Below, in pieces: positions 1 to 6,383 of a stretch of 14,886 bases of DNA. The stretch is taken from positions 1-14,886 of the forward strand of contig JAUQXD010001306.1 of assembly GCA_030834835.1 (NCBI GenBank), in the 5' to 3' direction. The number at the start of each line of letters is the position of its first letter. The stretch's first letter is position 1. This DNA comes from Thermoflexales bacterium (lineage in GTDB: Bacteria; Chloroflexota; Anaerolineae; Fen-1058). The translations under genes were made by a program, and so were the position numbers. The notes under the pieces were generated by a model. It did not search any database. It was not told the DNA's origin and saw only the letters and a list, made by a program, of their open reading frames with translations.

Positions 1-951
1 GGCGTGTGCGTGGGCACGGCCATGGGCCCGTTTGAAAAATCCGATGAAGAGATCCAGATTTATCGGAAGCGCGGCTGGCGCGCGGCCAGTCCCTTTGCTT
101 TGACTTCATCGCTGGCCAATATGCCCGCCCACCACATCAGCATGGTGGCACAGACCAAAGGCCCCATTGCCACGCCCGTCAATGCCTGCGCCAGCGGCAC
201 GCAAGCATTGGTAGAGGGCGCGGAGTACATCCGGCGCGGACAGGCCGACGTGATGATCGCCGGCGGCGTGGAAGGGCTTATCATCGAGTATGGCATCGCG
301 GGCTTCAGCGCCATGCGCGCGCTGTCGCTGATGAACGATGATCCCACGCATGCCAGCCGGCCCTTCGATAAAACGCGCGACGGCTTCGTGCTGAGCGAAG
401 GCTGCGGCCTGATGGTGTTGGAAAGTCTGGAGCACGCGCGGGCACGCGGCGCGCACATCTACGCGGAAGTGCTGGGCGGCGCATCATCGTCGGATGCCTA
501 CCACATGGCCGCGCCCGATCCGACCGGGGCTGGTGCAGTGCGCGCGATGAAGTGGGCGTTGCGTGACGCGGGCGTTGAAACTAGCGAAGTCGATTACATC
601 AACGCGCACGGCAGTTCCACACCGCTCAACGACTCGATGGAAACGCTGGCGATCAAGACGCTGTTCGGCGAACAGGCCTACAACATCCCGATCAGTTCCT
701 CCAAATCCATGATCGGTCACTGCATGGGCAGCGCCGGCACGCTGGAAGCCATCGCTTGCGTCAAGACCATTCAGACCGGCATCATTCATCCCACCATCAA
801 CCTCCAAACGCCCGATCCCGAATGCGACCTGGATTACGTGCCCAACGTGGCGCGTCAGGCCAACGTGCGCGTGACGCTGTCCAACTCATTCGGGCTGGGC
901 GGCAACAATGCGTGCGTGGTGCTGGGCCAATATCAGAACGGACATCATTAA
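1..951 (+). CDS. fabF: beta-ketoacyl-ACP synthase II (FabF), 5' end outside window
   Basis: Condensing enzyme of type II fatty acid synthesis: it elongates acyl-ACP with malonyl-ACP by decarboxylative Claisen condensation in the cytoplasm. The frame is open to the left edge, so the gene starts upstream; the GTG at position 4 is not a real start. About 316 residues remain of a family length near 410. The thiolase-fold catalytic triad is complete: the nucleophilic Cys in NACASGT (codon 187-189), His in NAHGSSTPLND (codon 607-609) and His in KSMIGHCMGSAG (codon 718-720). The C-terminal glycine-rich SFGLGGNNACVVL strand is also typical. The ORF ends TAA, 4 nt before the next start, so the following membrane protein is probably cotranscribed. 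A ketosynthase of a polyketide or specialised lipid cluster is possible, because the partner genes lie outside the window, but the triad spacing and C-terminus look like housekeeping FabF. Confidence 0.9.
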   Translation, partial: GVCVGTAMGPFEKSDEEIQIYRKRGWRAASPFALTSSLANMPAHHISMVAQTKGPIATPVNACASGTQALVEGAEYIRRGQADVMIAGGVEGLIIEYGIAGFSAMRALSLMNDDPTHASRPFDKTRDGFVLSEGCGLMVLESLEHARARGAHIYAEVLGGASSSDAYHMAAPDPTGAGAVRAMKWALRDAGVETSEVDYINAHGSSTPLNDSMETLAIKTLFGEQAYNIPISSSKSMIGHCMGSAGTLEAIACVKTIQTGIIHPTINLQTPDPECDLDYVPNVARQANVRVTLSNSFGLGGNNACVVLGQYQNGHH

Positions 952-955
952 CCGC

Positions 956-1654
956 ATGCGTACCTTTCGCAACGATAAGTTCATTCAGAAGCGCGCCAAC
1001 GTCGGGCGCTACGTCAGTTTGTTCGGGTTGGGCGTGCTGGTGCTGGGCTTGATCATCTCGTTCAGCGCGCCGGAATTGATCGGGGTGTCGTTTCTCACCC
1101 TGATTGTGGGCTTCATCGCCTCGCAGGTGGGCATCTACTATGGCAATCGCTATGCGCGGCTCGATCGCCCCGATGAAGTACTGTCCAAAGCCCTCAAGGG
1201 TTTCGACGATCGCTACACGCTGTACCAATACACCACGCCAGCCGGCAACGTGCTGGTCACGCCCAATGCGTGTTACGTGTTCGCCATCAAGATGCAGGCC
1301 GGGCCTATCACCTATAAAGACGGCAAATGGCAGCATGGCATCGGCTGGAAGCGGCTGTTCCGAGCCTTCGCGCAGGAAGGGCTGGGCAATCCCGTCAATG
1401 ATGTGGAACTGGAGATGAATTCGCTGAAACGCCATCTTGATAAACATCTCCCCGGCGTCGATATTCCGCTGCAACCCGTCATCGTCTTTGGCAACGACAA
1501 GGCGATTATTGATGCCAACGAATCGCCGGTGCCGGCCATGCACGTCAAGAAACTCAAAGACTGGTTGCGCGGCCCGGGCAAGGGCGGCACGTTGACCCCT
1601 GATGCGCACGATCAACTCATTGCGCTTGTCGAGCCGGAAGCACCATCGGCTTGA
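956..1654 (+). CDS. two-TM membrane protein with degenerate NERD-like domain
   Basis: Protein of 232 residues. The ATG at 956 lies 4 nt after the fabF stop and was preferred to an in-frame GTG at 908 inside fabF. Residues 1-18 are basic and cytoplasmic, and two hydrophobic segments follow at about 19-36 and 42-62. The rest is soluble and resembles the NERD (nuclease-related domain) layout: a TPAGNVLVTPN strand, then YVFAIKMQ where active NERD proteins have an acidic-x-Lys strand, a short GxI..KDGKW hairpin, NPVNDVELE, and a late PVIVFGND strand. The acidic residue expected before the Lys is Ala here, so nuclease activity is doubtful. The sequence resembles uncharacterised Chloroflexota proteins with two N-terminal helices. 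The role is unknown; it may be a membrane-anchored binding module. The NERD assignment is from memory of the pattern and is moderately certain; the membrane topology is clear. Confidence 0.7.
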   Translation: MRTFRNDKFIQKRANVGRYVSLFGLGVLVLGLIISFSAPELIGVSFLTLIVGFIASQVGIYYGNRYARLDRPDEVLSKALKGFDDRYTLYQYTTPAGNVLVTPNACYVFAIKMQAGPITYKDGKWQHGIGWKRLFRAFAQEGLGNPVNDVELEMNSLKRHLDKHLPGVDIPLQPVIVFGNDKAIIDANESPVPAMHVKKLKDWLRGPGKGGTLTPDAHDQLIALVEPEAPSA

Positions 1655-1662
1655 ATTCCATC

Positions 1663-1698
1663 GGCGTCCGACGCCTCACCCGGCATCGGACGCTTTGT
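1663..1698 (+). terminator. Rho-independent-like terminator after the NERD-like gene
   Basis: gcgtccga (1664-1671) pairs exactly with tcggacgc (1686-1693). One mismatch and three further inner pairs (gcc/ggc) close a six-base loop, tcaccc. The hairpin is followed by a short, weak T-run (ctttgt). It lies 9 nt after the stop at 1654 and separates the fabF unit from the 1721 unit. The poor T-tract lowers certainty. Confidence 0.55.
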
Positions 1699-1720
1699 AT
1701 GTACACAGCGAGGTAACCCT

Positions 1721-3289
1721 ATGTCTCTCACCAAAAACATCAAGTTCTGGTTTGCCGCATTGATTGGTCTGTGGGCGCTGATCATCTTCGCCACGCTGGG
1801 CCAACAAACTGCCATCGCGCAATCACGGGTGAACGACTTGAAGCCGCCGTTCAACTTCGTGCAGGCGTCCGAACCCGAGCAGCCATTGATCGGCCTGCGC
1901 CCGCCCGGCGCAACCGTCATCCTGACGGAAACGTTTGGACCCGGGTTCAACCCGGCGACGCAGGTCACCGGCACCTTGCCGTTATGGCGCCGCGTCGTCA
2001 GCCCGGCTGACACGGCGGGCTACCATTGGTATCGCGTCGGCGACAGCCCCCCGGTGCCCTTTGCAAACAGCGCATGGAGCGCAGGGATAAATCTGCCGGG
2101 CAAACCGCCGTTAAGCCCGGGCGTCAGCCCTTATCCGGCCGGGCAGGATACATGGCTGCTGTACGGGCCAGTCGATCTGCACGAGTACAGCTATGCCACG
2201 CTGTCATTTGAGTATTATCTCGACGCCACCGCCAGCGATCAAATGATCTGGGGTGTCACAACCGACGGCGTCAACGTCATTGGCCATAACAGCCTGGGAG
2301 GCAACGGCGGCGCGCAGTGGATTTCGGCGACGTATCAATTCGATCAGGCGTTGTGGGGCAGCGACGCAGTGTACATCGCCTTTGGTTTCCAGAGCGGCTC
2401 CACGCCGAACGGCCTGGGCGCCTTCATCCGCAACGTGCGGTTCAACGCCGAACCGATCTATTTCGTGTACCTGCCGGTGGTCAGCAACAACTTCCCGCCG
2501 ACACCGACGCCGACGCCGACCGCGACGCCCATCCCGGGCTACACGTTCGACAACGGCACGGTGGATTTGAATGACTGGGGCGGAGCCTATTACCACACGG
2601 GCGGCACCAAGTACGGACAATGTCTCCCAGGGCAATGCACCATACACTACACCACTCCACACGGCAACCCGGGCACCAGTTTGCGCTTGTACACGAACGG
2701 CCTGTACAGTTTTATTGCGTCATCGCCCAATGATATTGCCCCGAACGATTTCGATCTGTACGTTGACCTCTCCCCGTGGGTGATCTATCCGCGTGACGCG
2801 AGTTGCGTCCTGTTTGGCTGTCCGGACAACGATCTGGGCGACTGGTATGGCATTATCTTCAATGCCAGCGATGACACCTTCGGGGTCAATCCGTCGCAGT
2901 TTGCCTACAATAAAACCTACTATCGAGTGTATTTCTACAACATCGACGCGGTCCGGCCCATCCGAATGGTGCTGGACCGCTGCGACGGCAGCGGCGATCC
3001 AACTAAAAATAACTGCACCCTGCTGGGTAGCAAGTCCCTGCCCGTCAGTTTCATCGGGAATGCGGCCGGCTTCGACACTGTTCACATCGAACGGCTTGCC
3101 AGCGGCTCCATTCAAGTCGCGCTGAATGGGAGTGTACTCATTTCCGCGAACGACGACACGTATACAGGCTCGTCTCACGGGAAGTTCGGCGTCTTCATCT
3201 TCTCGTGGACCCGCAACGACACGCAAAGCCCGCCGATCGGTTACGAAATGCAAATCGACTTCGACAACATTAAGCTGATCGGTCGTTAG
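1721..3289 (+). CDS. secreted two-domain beta-sandwich protein with Pro-Thr linker
   Basis: Protein of 522 residues. The ATG at 1721 follows an AGG-type ribosome site (1711-1713) by 7 nt. Residues 1-33 form a signal peptide: basic start, long hydrophobic core, and an AIA-Q cleavage-like site. Residues about 60-245 look like an all-beta extracellular domain (LTETFGPGFNP, YATLSFEYYLDA, AFIRNVRF). A YLPVV motif (about 250) and a PPTPTPTPTATPIPG linker (about 258-273) lead to a second beta-rich domain (274-522) resembling the LamG/CBM-like fold: DWYGIIFNAS, YYRVYFY, IQVALNGSVLI, and a closing FDNIKLIGR. Cysteines in the second domain suggest disulfides. No glycosidase or protease active site is apparent, so a carbohydrate-binding or surface role is inferred. 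It ends 5 nt before the methyltransferase gene, probably in one operon. Confidence 0.75.
   Translation: MSLTKNIKFWFAALIGLWALIIFATLGQQTAIAQSRVNDLKPPFNFVQASEPEQPLIGLRPPGATVILTETFGPGFNPATQVTGTLPLWRRVVSPADTAGYHWYRVGDSPPVPFANSAWSAGINLPGKPPLSPGVSPYPAGQDTWLLYGPVDLHEYSYATLSFEYYLDATASDQMIWGVTTDGVNVIGHNSLGGNGGAQWISATYQFDQALWGSDAVYIAFGFQSGSTPNGLGAFIRNVRFNAEPIYFVYLPVVSNNFPPTPTPTPTATPIPGYTFDNGTVDLNDWGGAYYHTGGTKYGQCLPGQCTIHYTTPHGNPGTSLRLYTNGLYSFIASSPNDIAPNDFDLYVDLSPWVIYPRDASCVLFGCPDNDLGDWYGIIFNASDDTFGVNPSQFAYNKTYYRVYFYNIDAVRPIRMVLDRCDGSGDPTKNNCTLLGSKSLPVSFIGNAAGFDTVHIERLASGSIQVALNGSVLISANDDTYTGSSHGKFGVFIFSWTRNDTQSPPIGYEMQIDFDNIKLIGR
2498..2521 (+). repeat. in-frame hexamer microsatellite coding Pro-Thr linker
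   Basis: Tandem ccgacr-type hexamers (Pro-Thr codons, about four units with one aca and one acc variant) encode the interdomain linker of the secreted protein. Because the unit is six bases, slippage would change linker length without changing frame. Confidence 0.7.
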
Positions 3290-3294
3290 CGCGT

Positions 3295-4032
3295 ATGAAC
3301 CTTGAAGAATATGGCATCATGTTCCATGTGGAGGACCACCACTGGTGGTACCTGGGCATGGAGCAAATTACGTGCGGCCTGCTGGATCAGGCGGTCGGGC
3401 GCGGGCGAAACCTGCGTGTGCTGGACGCCGGCTGCGGCACCGGCGCGGTCATGCGGTATCTGCAGCCGTATGGCCGCGTCACCGGGCTCGATTTTTCGGT
3501 GGAAGCGCTGAGCTTCTGCCGGCAGCGCGGGCACGATCGGTTGTCGCAGGCGTCGGTGATGAGCCTGCCCTATGCCGACGGCGCGTTCGATCTGATCGTA
3601 TCCTTCGACGTGATCTGTGAGATCGGCGTCGAGGATGGGCAGGCCCTGCGCGAATTCGCGCGGGTGCTGAAACCCGGTGGTCGACTGCTCTTGCGGTTAC
3701 CCGCCTATCGCTGGCTGAAGGGCCAGCACGATGTCGCCGTCCACGTGGCCCATCGCTACCATCGCCGCGAGATCAAACGCAAGCTGCGCCTGGCGGGCCT
3801 GACGTCGGAAAAAACCAGTTACGCCAATATGTTCCTGTTCCCAGTTGCCGCGGCTAAACGCTGGAGCGAGCGATTCACGGCAGGCCGCCAGACCGGATCG
3901 GACTTGACGCTCGATCCCGGCTCGCTCAACGGTCTGCTGCGAACTATCCTAAGCGCGGAAGCGCCGCTCATCCGATCGATTGGTTTGCCCTTCGGCCTGA
4001 CGGTCGTCGCGCTGGCGAAAAAAGAGGGCTGA
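3295..4032 (+). CDS. class I SAM-dependent methyltransferase
   Basis: Protein of 245 residues with a Rossmann-fold methyltransferase core (Methyltransf_11/25 type). Motif I, VLDAGCGTG, is at residues 42-50; the acidic residue after strand 2 is Asp66 in GLDFS; the SAM-adenine segment is ASVMSLPYADGAFD (86-99); motif III is LKPGGRLLLRLP (125-136). The N-terminus has the EEYGIMFHVEDHHWWYLG pattern, typical of methyltransferases that sit beside polyprenyl-glycan glycosyltransferases, which supports the ATG at 3295. No clear Shine-Dalgarno is seen; the start lies 5 nt after the secreted-protein stop, suggesting translational coupling. Its TGA overlaps the glycosyltransferase ATG by one base. The substrate is unknown: a lipid-linked sugar or small surface metabolite is inferred from context only. 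Confidence 0.88.
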   Translation: MNLEEYGIMFHVEDHHWWYLGMEQITCGLLDQAVGRGRNLRVLDAGCGTGAVMRYLQPYGRVTGLDFSVEALSFCRQRGHDRLSQASVMSLPYADGAFDLIVSFDVICEIGVEDGQALREFARVLKPGGRLLLRLPAYRWLKGQHDVAVHVAHRYHRREIKRKLRLAGLTSEKTSYANMFLFPVAAAKRWSERFTAGRQTGSDLTLDPGSLNGLLRTILSAEAPLIRSIGLPFGLTVVALAKKEG

Positions 4033-4760
4033 TGAAACTCTCCAGCGTCTCGGTATTTTTCCCGTGCTACAACGATGCCGGCACCATCCCCACCATGATC
4101 CTGCGCGCCCTGGAAGTGCTGCCCGCCATCACCGACAACTACGAAGTGATCGTTATCAATGATGGCAGCGCCGATGACTCCGGGCGCGTGTTGGACGCCA
4201 TTGCCGCCAGGTTCGAGCACGTGCGCATCATTCACCGTGCGCAGCCCAGCGGCTACGGCGGCGTGTTGCGCGGCGGCTTTGCGGCTGCGCAAAAAGACTG
4301 GGTTTTCTACACCGATGGCGACGCGCAGTATGATGTGCGCGAGTTGGCGCAGTTGGCCGATCACGTCCGCGACGGCGTGGATATGGTCAACGGCTACAAG
4401 ATCAAGCGGCACGATCCGCTGCACCGGGTCATCATCGGTCTGGCCTATCAGTACTTCGTCAAACTGGCCTTCAGTCTGGTGATCCGCGACGTGGACTGTG
4501 ACTTCCGCCTGATGCGGCGCAGCATCTTCGATCACATCACCCTCGAATCAACCACCGGCACCATCACGTTTGAACTGGTGAAGAAGATTCAAGACGCGGG
4601 TTACACGATTGTCGAAGTGCCGGTGCACCACTGGTACCGGCAGTATGGCGAATCGCAGTTCTTCAATTTCGCGCGCGTGGGCCGCACACTGCTGGCGCTG
4701 GTCAACTGGTGGTGGCGGCTGGTGGTGAAAAAAGAGCACCTGCGCAACCGGCCGGGTTGA
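4032..4760 (+). CDS. family 2 glycosyltransferase, DPM1-like
   Basis: Protein of 242 residues with a GT-A fold. The N-terminal nucleotide-binding strand is VSVFFPCYND; VINDGSADDS is at 42-50; the metal-binding DXD is DGDAQ at 95-99 (dolichyl- or polyprenyl-phosphate sugar synthases usually show DADGQ). DCDFRLMRR follows at 155-163, and HHWYRQYGESQF near 199-210 matches the basic R-x-x-G-x-S element of the polyprenyl-phosphate mannosyl/glucosyl transferase group. It likely transfers a sugar from a nucleotide donor to a polyprenyl phosphate at the inner membrane face. There is no C-terminal pair of membrane helices, only a tryptophan-rich amphipathic stretch near 220-232 (VNWWWRLVV) that could touch the membrane. 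It starts inside the methyltransferase stop (TGATG). The family is clear; donor and acceptor are not. Confidence 0.88.
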   Translation: MKLSSVSVFFPCYNDAGTIPTMILRALEVLPAITDNYEVIVINDGSADDSGRVLDAIAARFEHVRIIHRAQPSGYGGVLRGGFAAAQKDWVFYTDGDAQYDVRELAQLADHVRDGVDMVNGYKIKRHDPLHRVIIGLAYQYFVKLAFSLVIRDVDCDFRLMRRSIFDHITLESTTGTITFELVKKIQDAGYTIVEVPVHHWYRQYGESQFFNFARVGRTLLALVNWWWRLVVKKEHLRNRPG

Positions 4761-4764
4761 TACA

Positions 4765-4827
4765 AGGTTCTTACACGCTTTCCCCAGGAATCGGGTAAAA
4801 TAATCTCAACCCGATGCGCCAGAACCT
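4765..4827 (+). promoter_or_regulatory. nested inverted repeats and weak promoter ahead of the Pro-rich gene
   Basis: Two nested perfect inverted repeats occupy this 96-nt gap: outer aggttct (4765-4771) with agaacct (4821-4827), inner atcgggt (4790-4796) with acccgat (4809-4815). A -10-like TAAAAT (4796-4801) lies inside the inner repeat, with a poor TTACAC -35 candidate (4771-4776) 19 nt upstream. A third tcgggt at 4835-4840 could compete for the same arm. This could be an operator or a leader hairpin; the promoter itself is weakly supported. Confidence 0.35.
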
Positions 4828-4856
4828 CTTCAAGTCGGGTCAGGGGCGCGAGACAG

Positions 4857-5798
4857 ATGGCCGAATCGATCAGCGATCGATTGCGCACGTTGCTGGGCAA
4901 GCGCGAGACGGACGATGAGCCGGTCAGTATCGAGCAGGCTTCGCCTGCCGATATTCGTCCGGCGCTCTGGCATGGACTGCGGGGTGACGAACTGGACAGC
5001 GCCGATCATACTCCACCTGCCCCCGAGTCGGTTATGCCGCAGTCGCCGCCTGCAACGCCAGCACCACAGACTACCGCGGCGGCGTATGTGCCGCCGTTGG
5101 TAATGCCGCCAACCTTGCCACCCGATGTCGCCGTGCTGCACGATGCGCCCCCGGATGAGACGCCAGCCACCGAGGTGCCGCCGCCCGCCCCTACATTGCC
5201 CACCGATCTGCCCGGCGCGCGCGCGTATCAGGCCGAAGTGCAACGCAAGATGACGACGCTGGCCGAAGATTTTTCGCTGGGCAAGATCAACCGCCGGCAG
5301 TTTGAAGCAGTGTACACGCACTACCGCGAGCAGTGCCAGATCATCGACGCGTTGATCAATTCCCTCAATGTCGACGCGTGGCGCAAGGCGATTAGCGCCG
5401 GCCAGACCGGCCTGTTGCTCAGTCATCATGCCGCGCAGCTGCTGGGCTATGCGCTCTACGATCGGATCGCCCGGCAGCCGCTGGCCGCGTCGCCGCACTT
5501 CAAAGTCGATCCGGCCCTGATCACACCGATCATCACGGCGCATCAGGCGGCCCGCGATGTCACCACCCGCATCACGACCAGCGAGATCGACAACGGGCGC
5601 TGGCTGTGTTTTGTGCCCGGCCAGGCTTGCACGCTGGTGGCGCTATTTTCGGTCGAACCGGCCCGCGCGCAATTGCAACTGCTGCAGGACTTGCATCACG
5701 ACTTCGAACTGGCTAACGCGAAACGGCTGGCTCAGGGCCGCGGCGGCGATGCAGCCGAACAGTTCATGCAGCTATGGGCGCTGGAACAGGCCATCTAA
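4857..5798 (+). CDS. Pro-rich protein of unknown function with possible roadblock-like C-terminus
   Basis: Protein of 313 residues that I do not recognise as a named family. Residues 1-45 are charged (MAESISDRLRTLLGKRE). Residues about 50-118 are a Pro/Ala/Thr-rich disordered linker. Residues 128-158 (LAEDFSLGKINRRQFEAVYTHYREQ) resemble the short helical SHOCT-like pattern. Residues about 175-292 look like a compact alpha/beta domain with a central GRWLCFVPGQACTLVALFSVEPARAQ stretch and a following helix, reminiscent of roadblock/LC7 or profilin-like sensors, but this is only a visual impression. There is no signal peptide or membrane segment. The ATG at 4857 follows a GGGGCG stretch; no better in-frame start was found. 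It appears monocistronic, flanked by a hairpin on each side. The function is open; a regulatory or scaffold protein is one possibility. Confidence 0.7.
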   Translation: MAESISDRLRTLLGKRETDDEPVSIEQASPADIRPALWHGLRGDELDSADHTPPAPESVMPQSPPATPAPQTTAAAYVPPLVMPPTLPPDVAVLHDAPPDETPATEVPPPAPTLPTDLPGARAYQAEVQRKMTTLAEDFSLGKINRRQFEAVYTHYREQCQIIDALINSLNVDAWRKAISAGQTGLLLSHHAAQLLGYALYDRIARQPLAASPHFKVDPALITPIITAHQAARDVTTRITTSEIDNGRWLCFVPGQACTLVALFSVEPARAQLQLLQDLHHDFELANAKRLAQGRGGDAAEQFMQLWALEQAI

Positions 5799-5828
5799 CG
5801 GCCGCCGGGCATCCAGACGATTATCATA

Positions 5829-5874
5829 CGCCGCCGACAATCGGCGCGCCGACAGTCGGCGGCGTTCCAATTTT
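5829..5874 (+). terminator. strong hairpin terminator after the Pro-rich gene
   Basis: cgccgccgac (5829-5838) pairs perfectly with gtcggcggcg (5855-5864). The intervening loop contains its own 12-base palindrome, tcggcgcgccga (5841-5852), which could extend the structure. A T-rich tail (ttccaatttt) follows. It sits 30 nt after the stop at 5798 and 20 nt before the next gene's ribosome site. Confidence 0.7.
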
Positions 5875-5894
5875 CTGTGCATACAAGGATTCGC

Positions 5895-6383
5895 ATGTCA
5901 GCATCAACACCAAACGGAAAAATCAACGTCTTATTTGTGTGTCTGGGCAACATCTGCCGTTCCCCTATGGCCGAAGCGGTCTTTCGTGAATTGGTCGACA
6001 AGAGCCAGCTGCGCGATCGATTCGAGATTCAGTCGGCGGGCACGGGCAGCTGGCATGCCGGCGAGCGCCCGCATCGCGGCACGCGCGAAGTCCTGTCACG
6101 CCACGGCATCGATCCCAACGGGCTGATCGCCAGGCAGGTCTCGCAGGACATGCTCGATCATGCCGACTATGTCGTCGTGATGGACAGCGAAAACCTGTCG
6201 GACCTGCGTTCGTGGCAAATCGATCAGAGCAAGGTCTCACGCTTACTCGATTACGCTGCCGACATCAACGTGCGCGATGTGCCCGATCCCTACTACGACG
6301 GCCGGTTCGAACTGGTCTATGAATTGTCGCGCCTGGGCTCGCAAGGTTTGTTGAAACACATTCGCGAGCAGCACGCACTCTGA
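5895..6383 (+). CDS. low-molecular-weight protein-tyrosine-phosphatase family, possible protein-ribulosamine-5-phosphatase
   Basis: Protein of 162 residues, normal for the LMW-PTP family. The P-loop CLGNICRS gives the C-x5-R nucleophile and phosphate-binding pair (Cys16, Arg22). The general acid loop is DPYYDG with Asp131. The cytoplasmic reaction runs through a phosphocysteine intermediate. The ATG at 5895 was chosen over an in-frame GTG at 5877 because AAGGA (5885-5889) sits 5 nt upstream of it. The stop overlaps the next ATG (TGATG), so the fructosamine-kinase-family protein is coupled to it. Human LMW-PTP-A has been reported to hydrolyse protein-bound ribulosamine 5-phosphates, and bacterial kinases of the neighbour's family often lie beside such phosphatases. 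A deglycation role is therefore more plausible here than tyrosine-kinase signalling; no BY-kinase or capsule export gene is adjacent. The family call is firm; the substrate is inferred. Confidence 0.9.
   Translation: MSASTPNGKINVLFVCLGNICRSPMAEAVFRELVDKSQLRDRFEIQSAGTGSWHAGERPHRGTREVLSRHGIDPNGLIARQVSQDMLDHADYVVVMDSENLSDLRSWQIDQSKVSRLLDYAADINVRDVPDPYYDGRFELVYELSRLGSQGLLKHIREQHAL

Noticed and set aside
797..1615. Leftward ORF of 272 codons across fabF and the NERD-like gene
   Set aside because: It spans two real genes on the other strand, has no recognisable motif and would overlap their whole junction.
2498..2521. Short tandem repeat as a CRISPR fragment
   Set aside because: The units are six bases with no spacers and lie in frame within a coding linker. 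No CRISPR array or cas gene is present in the window.
5877..5894. GTG at 5877 as the start of the LMW phosphatase
   Set aside because: AAGGA at 5885-5889 is correctly spaced for the ATG at 5895, and the extra six residues precede the normal family N-terminus.
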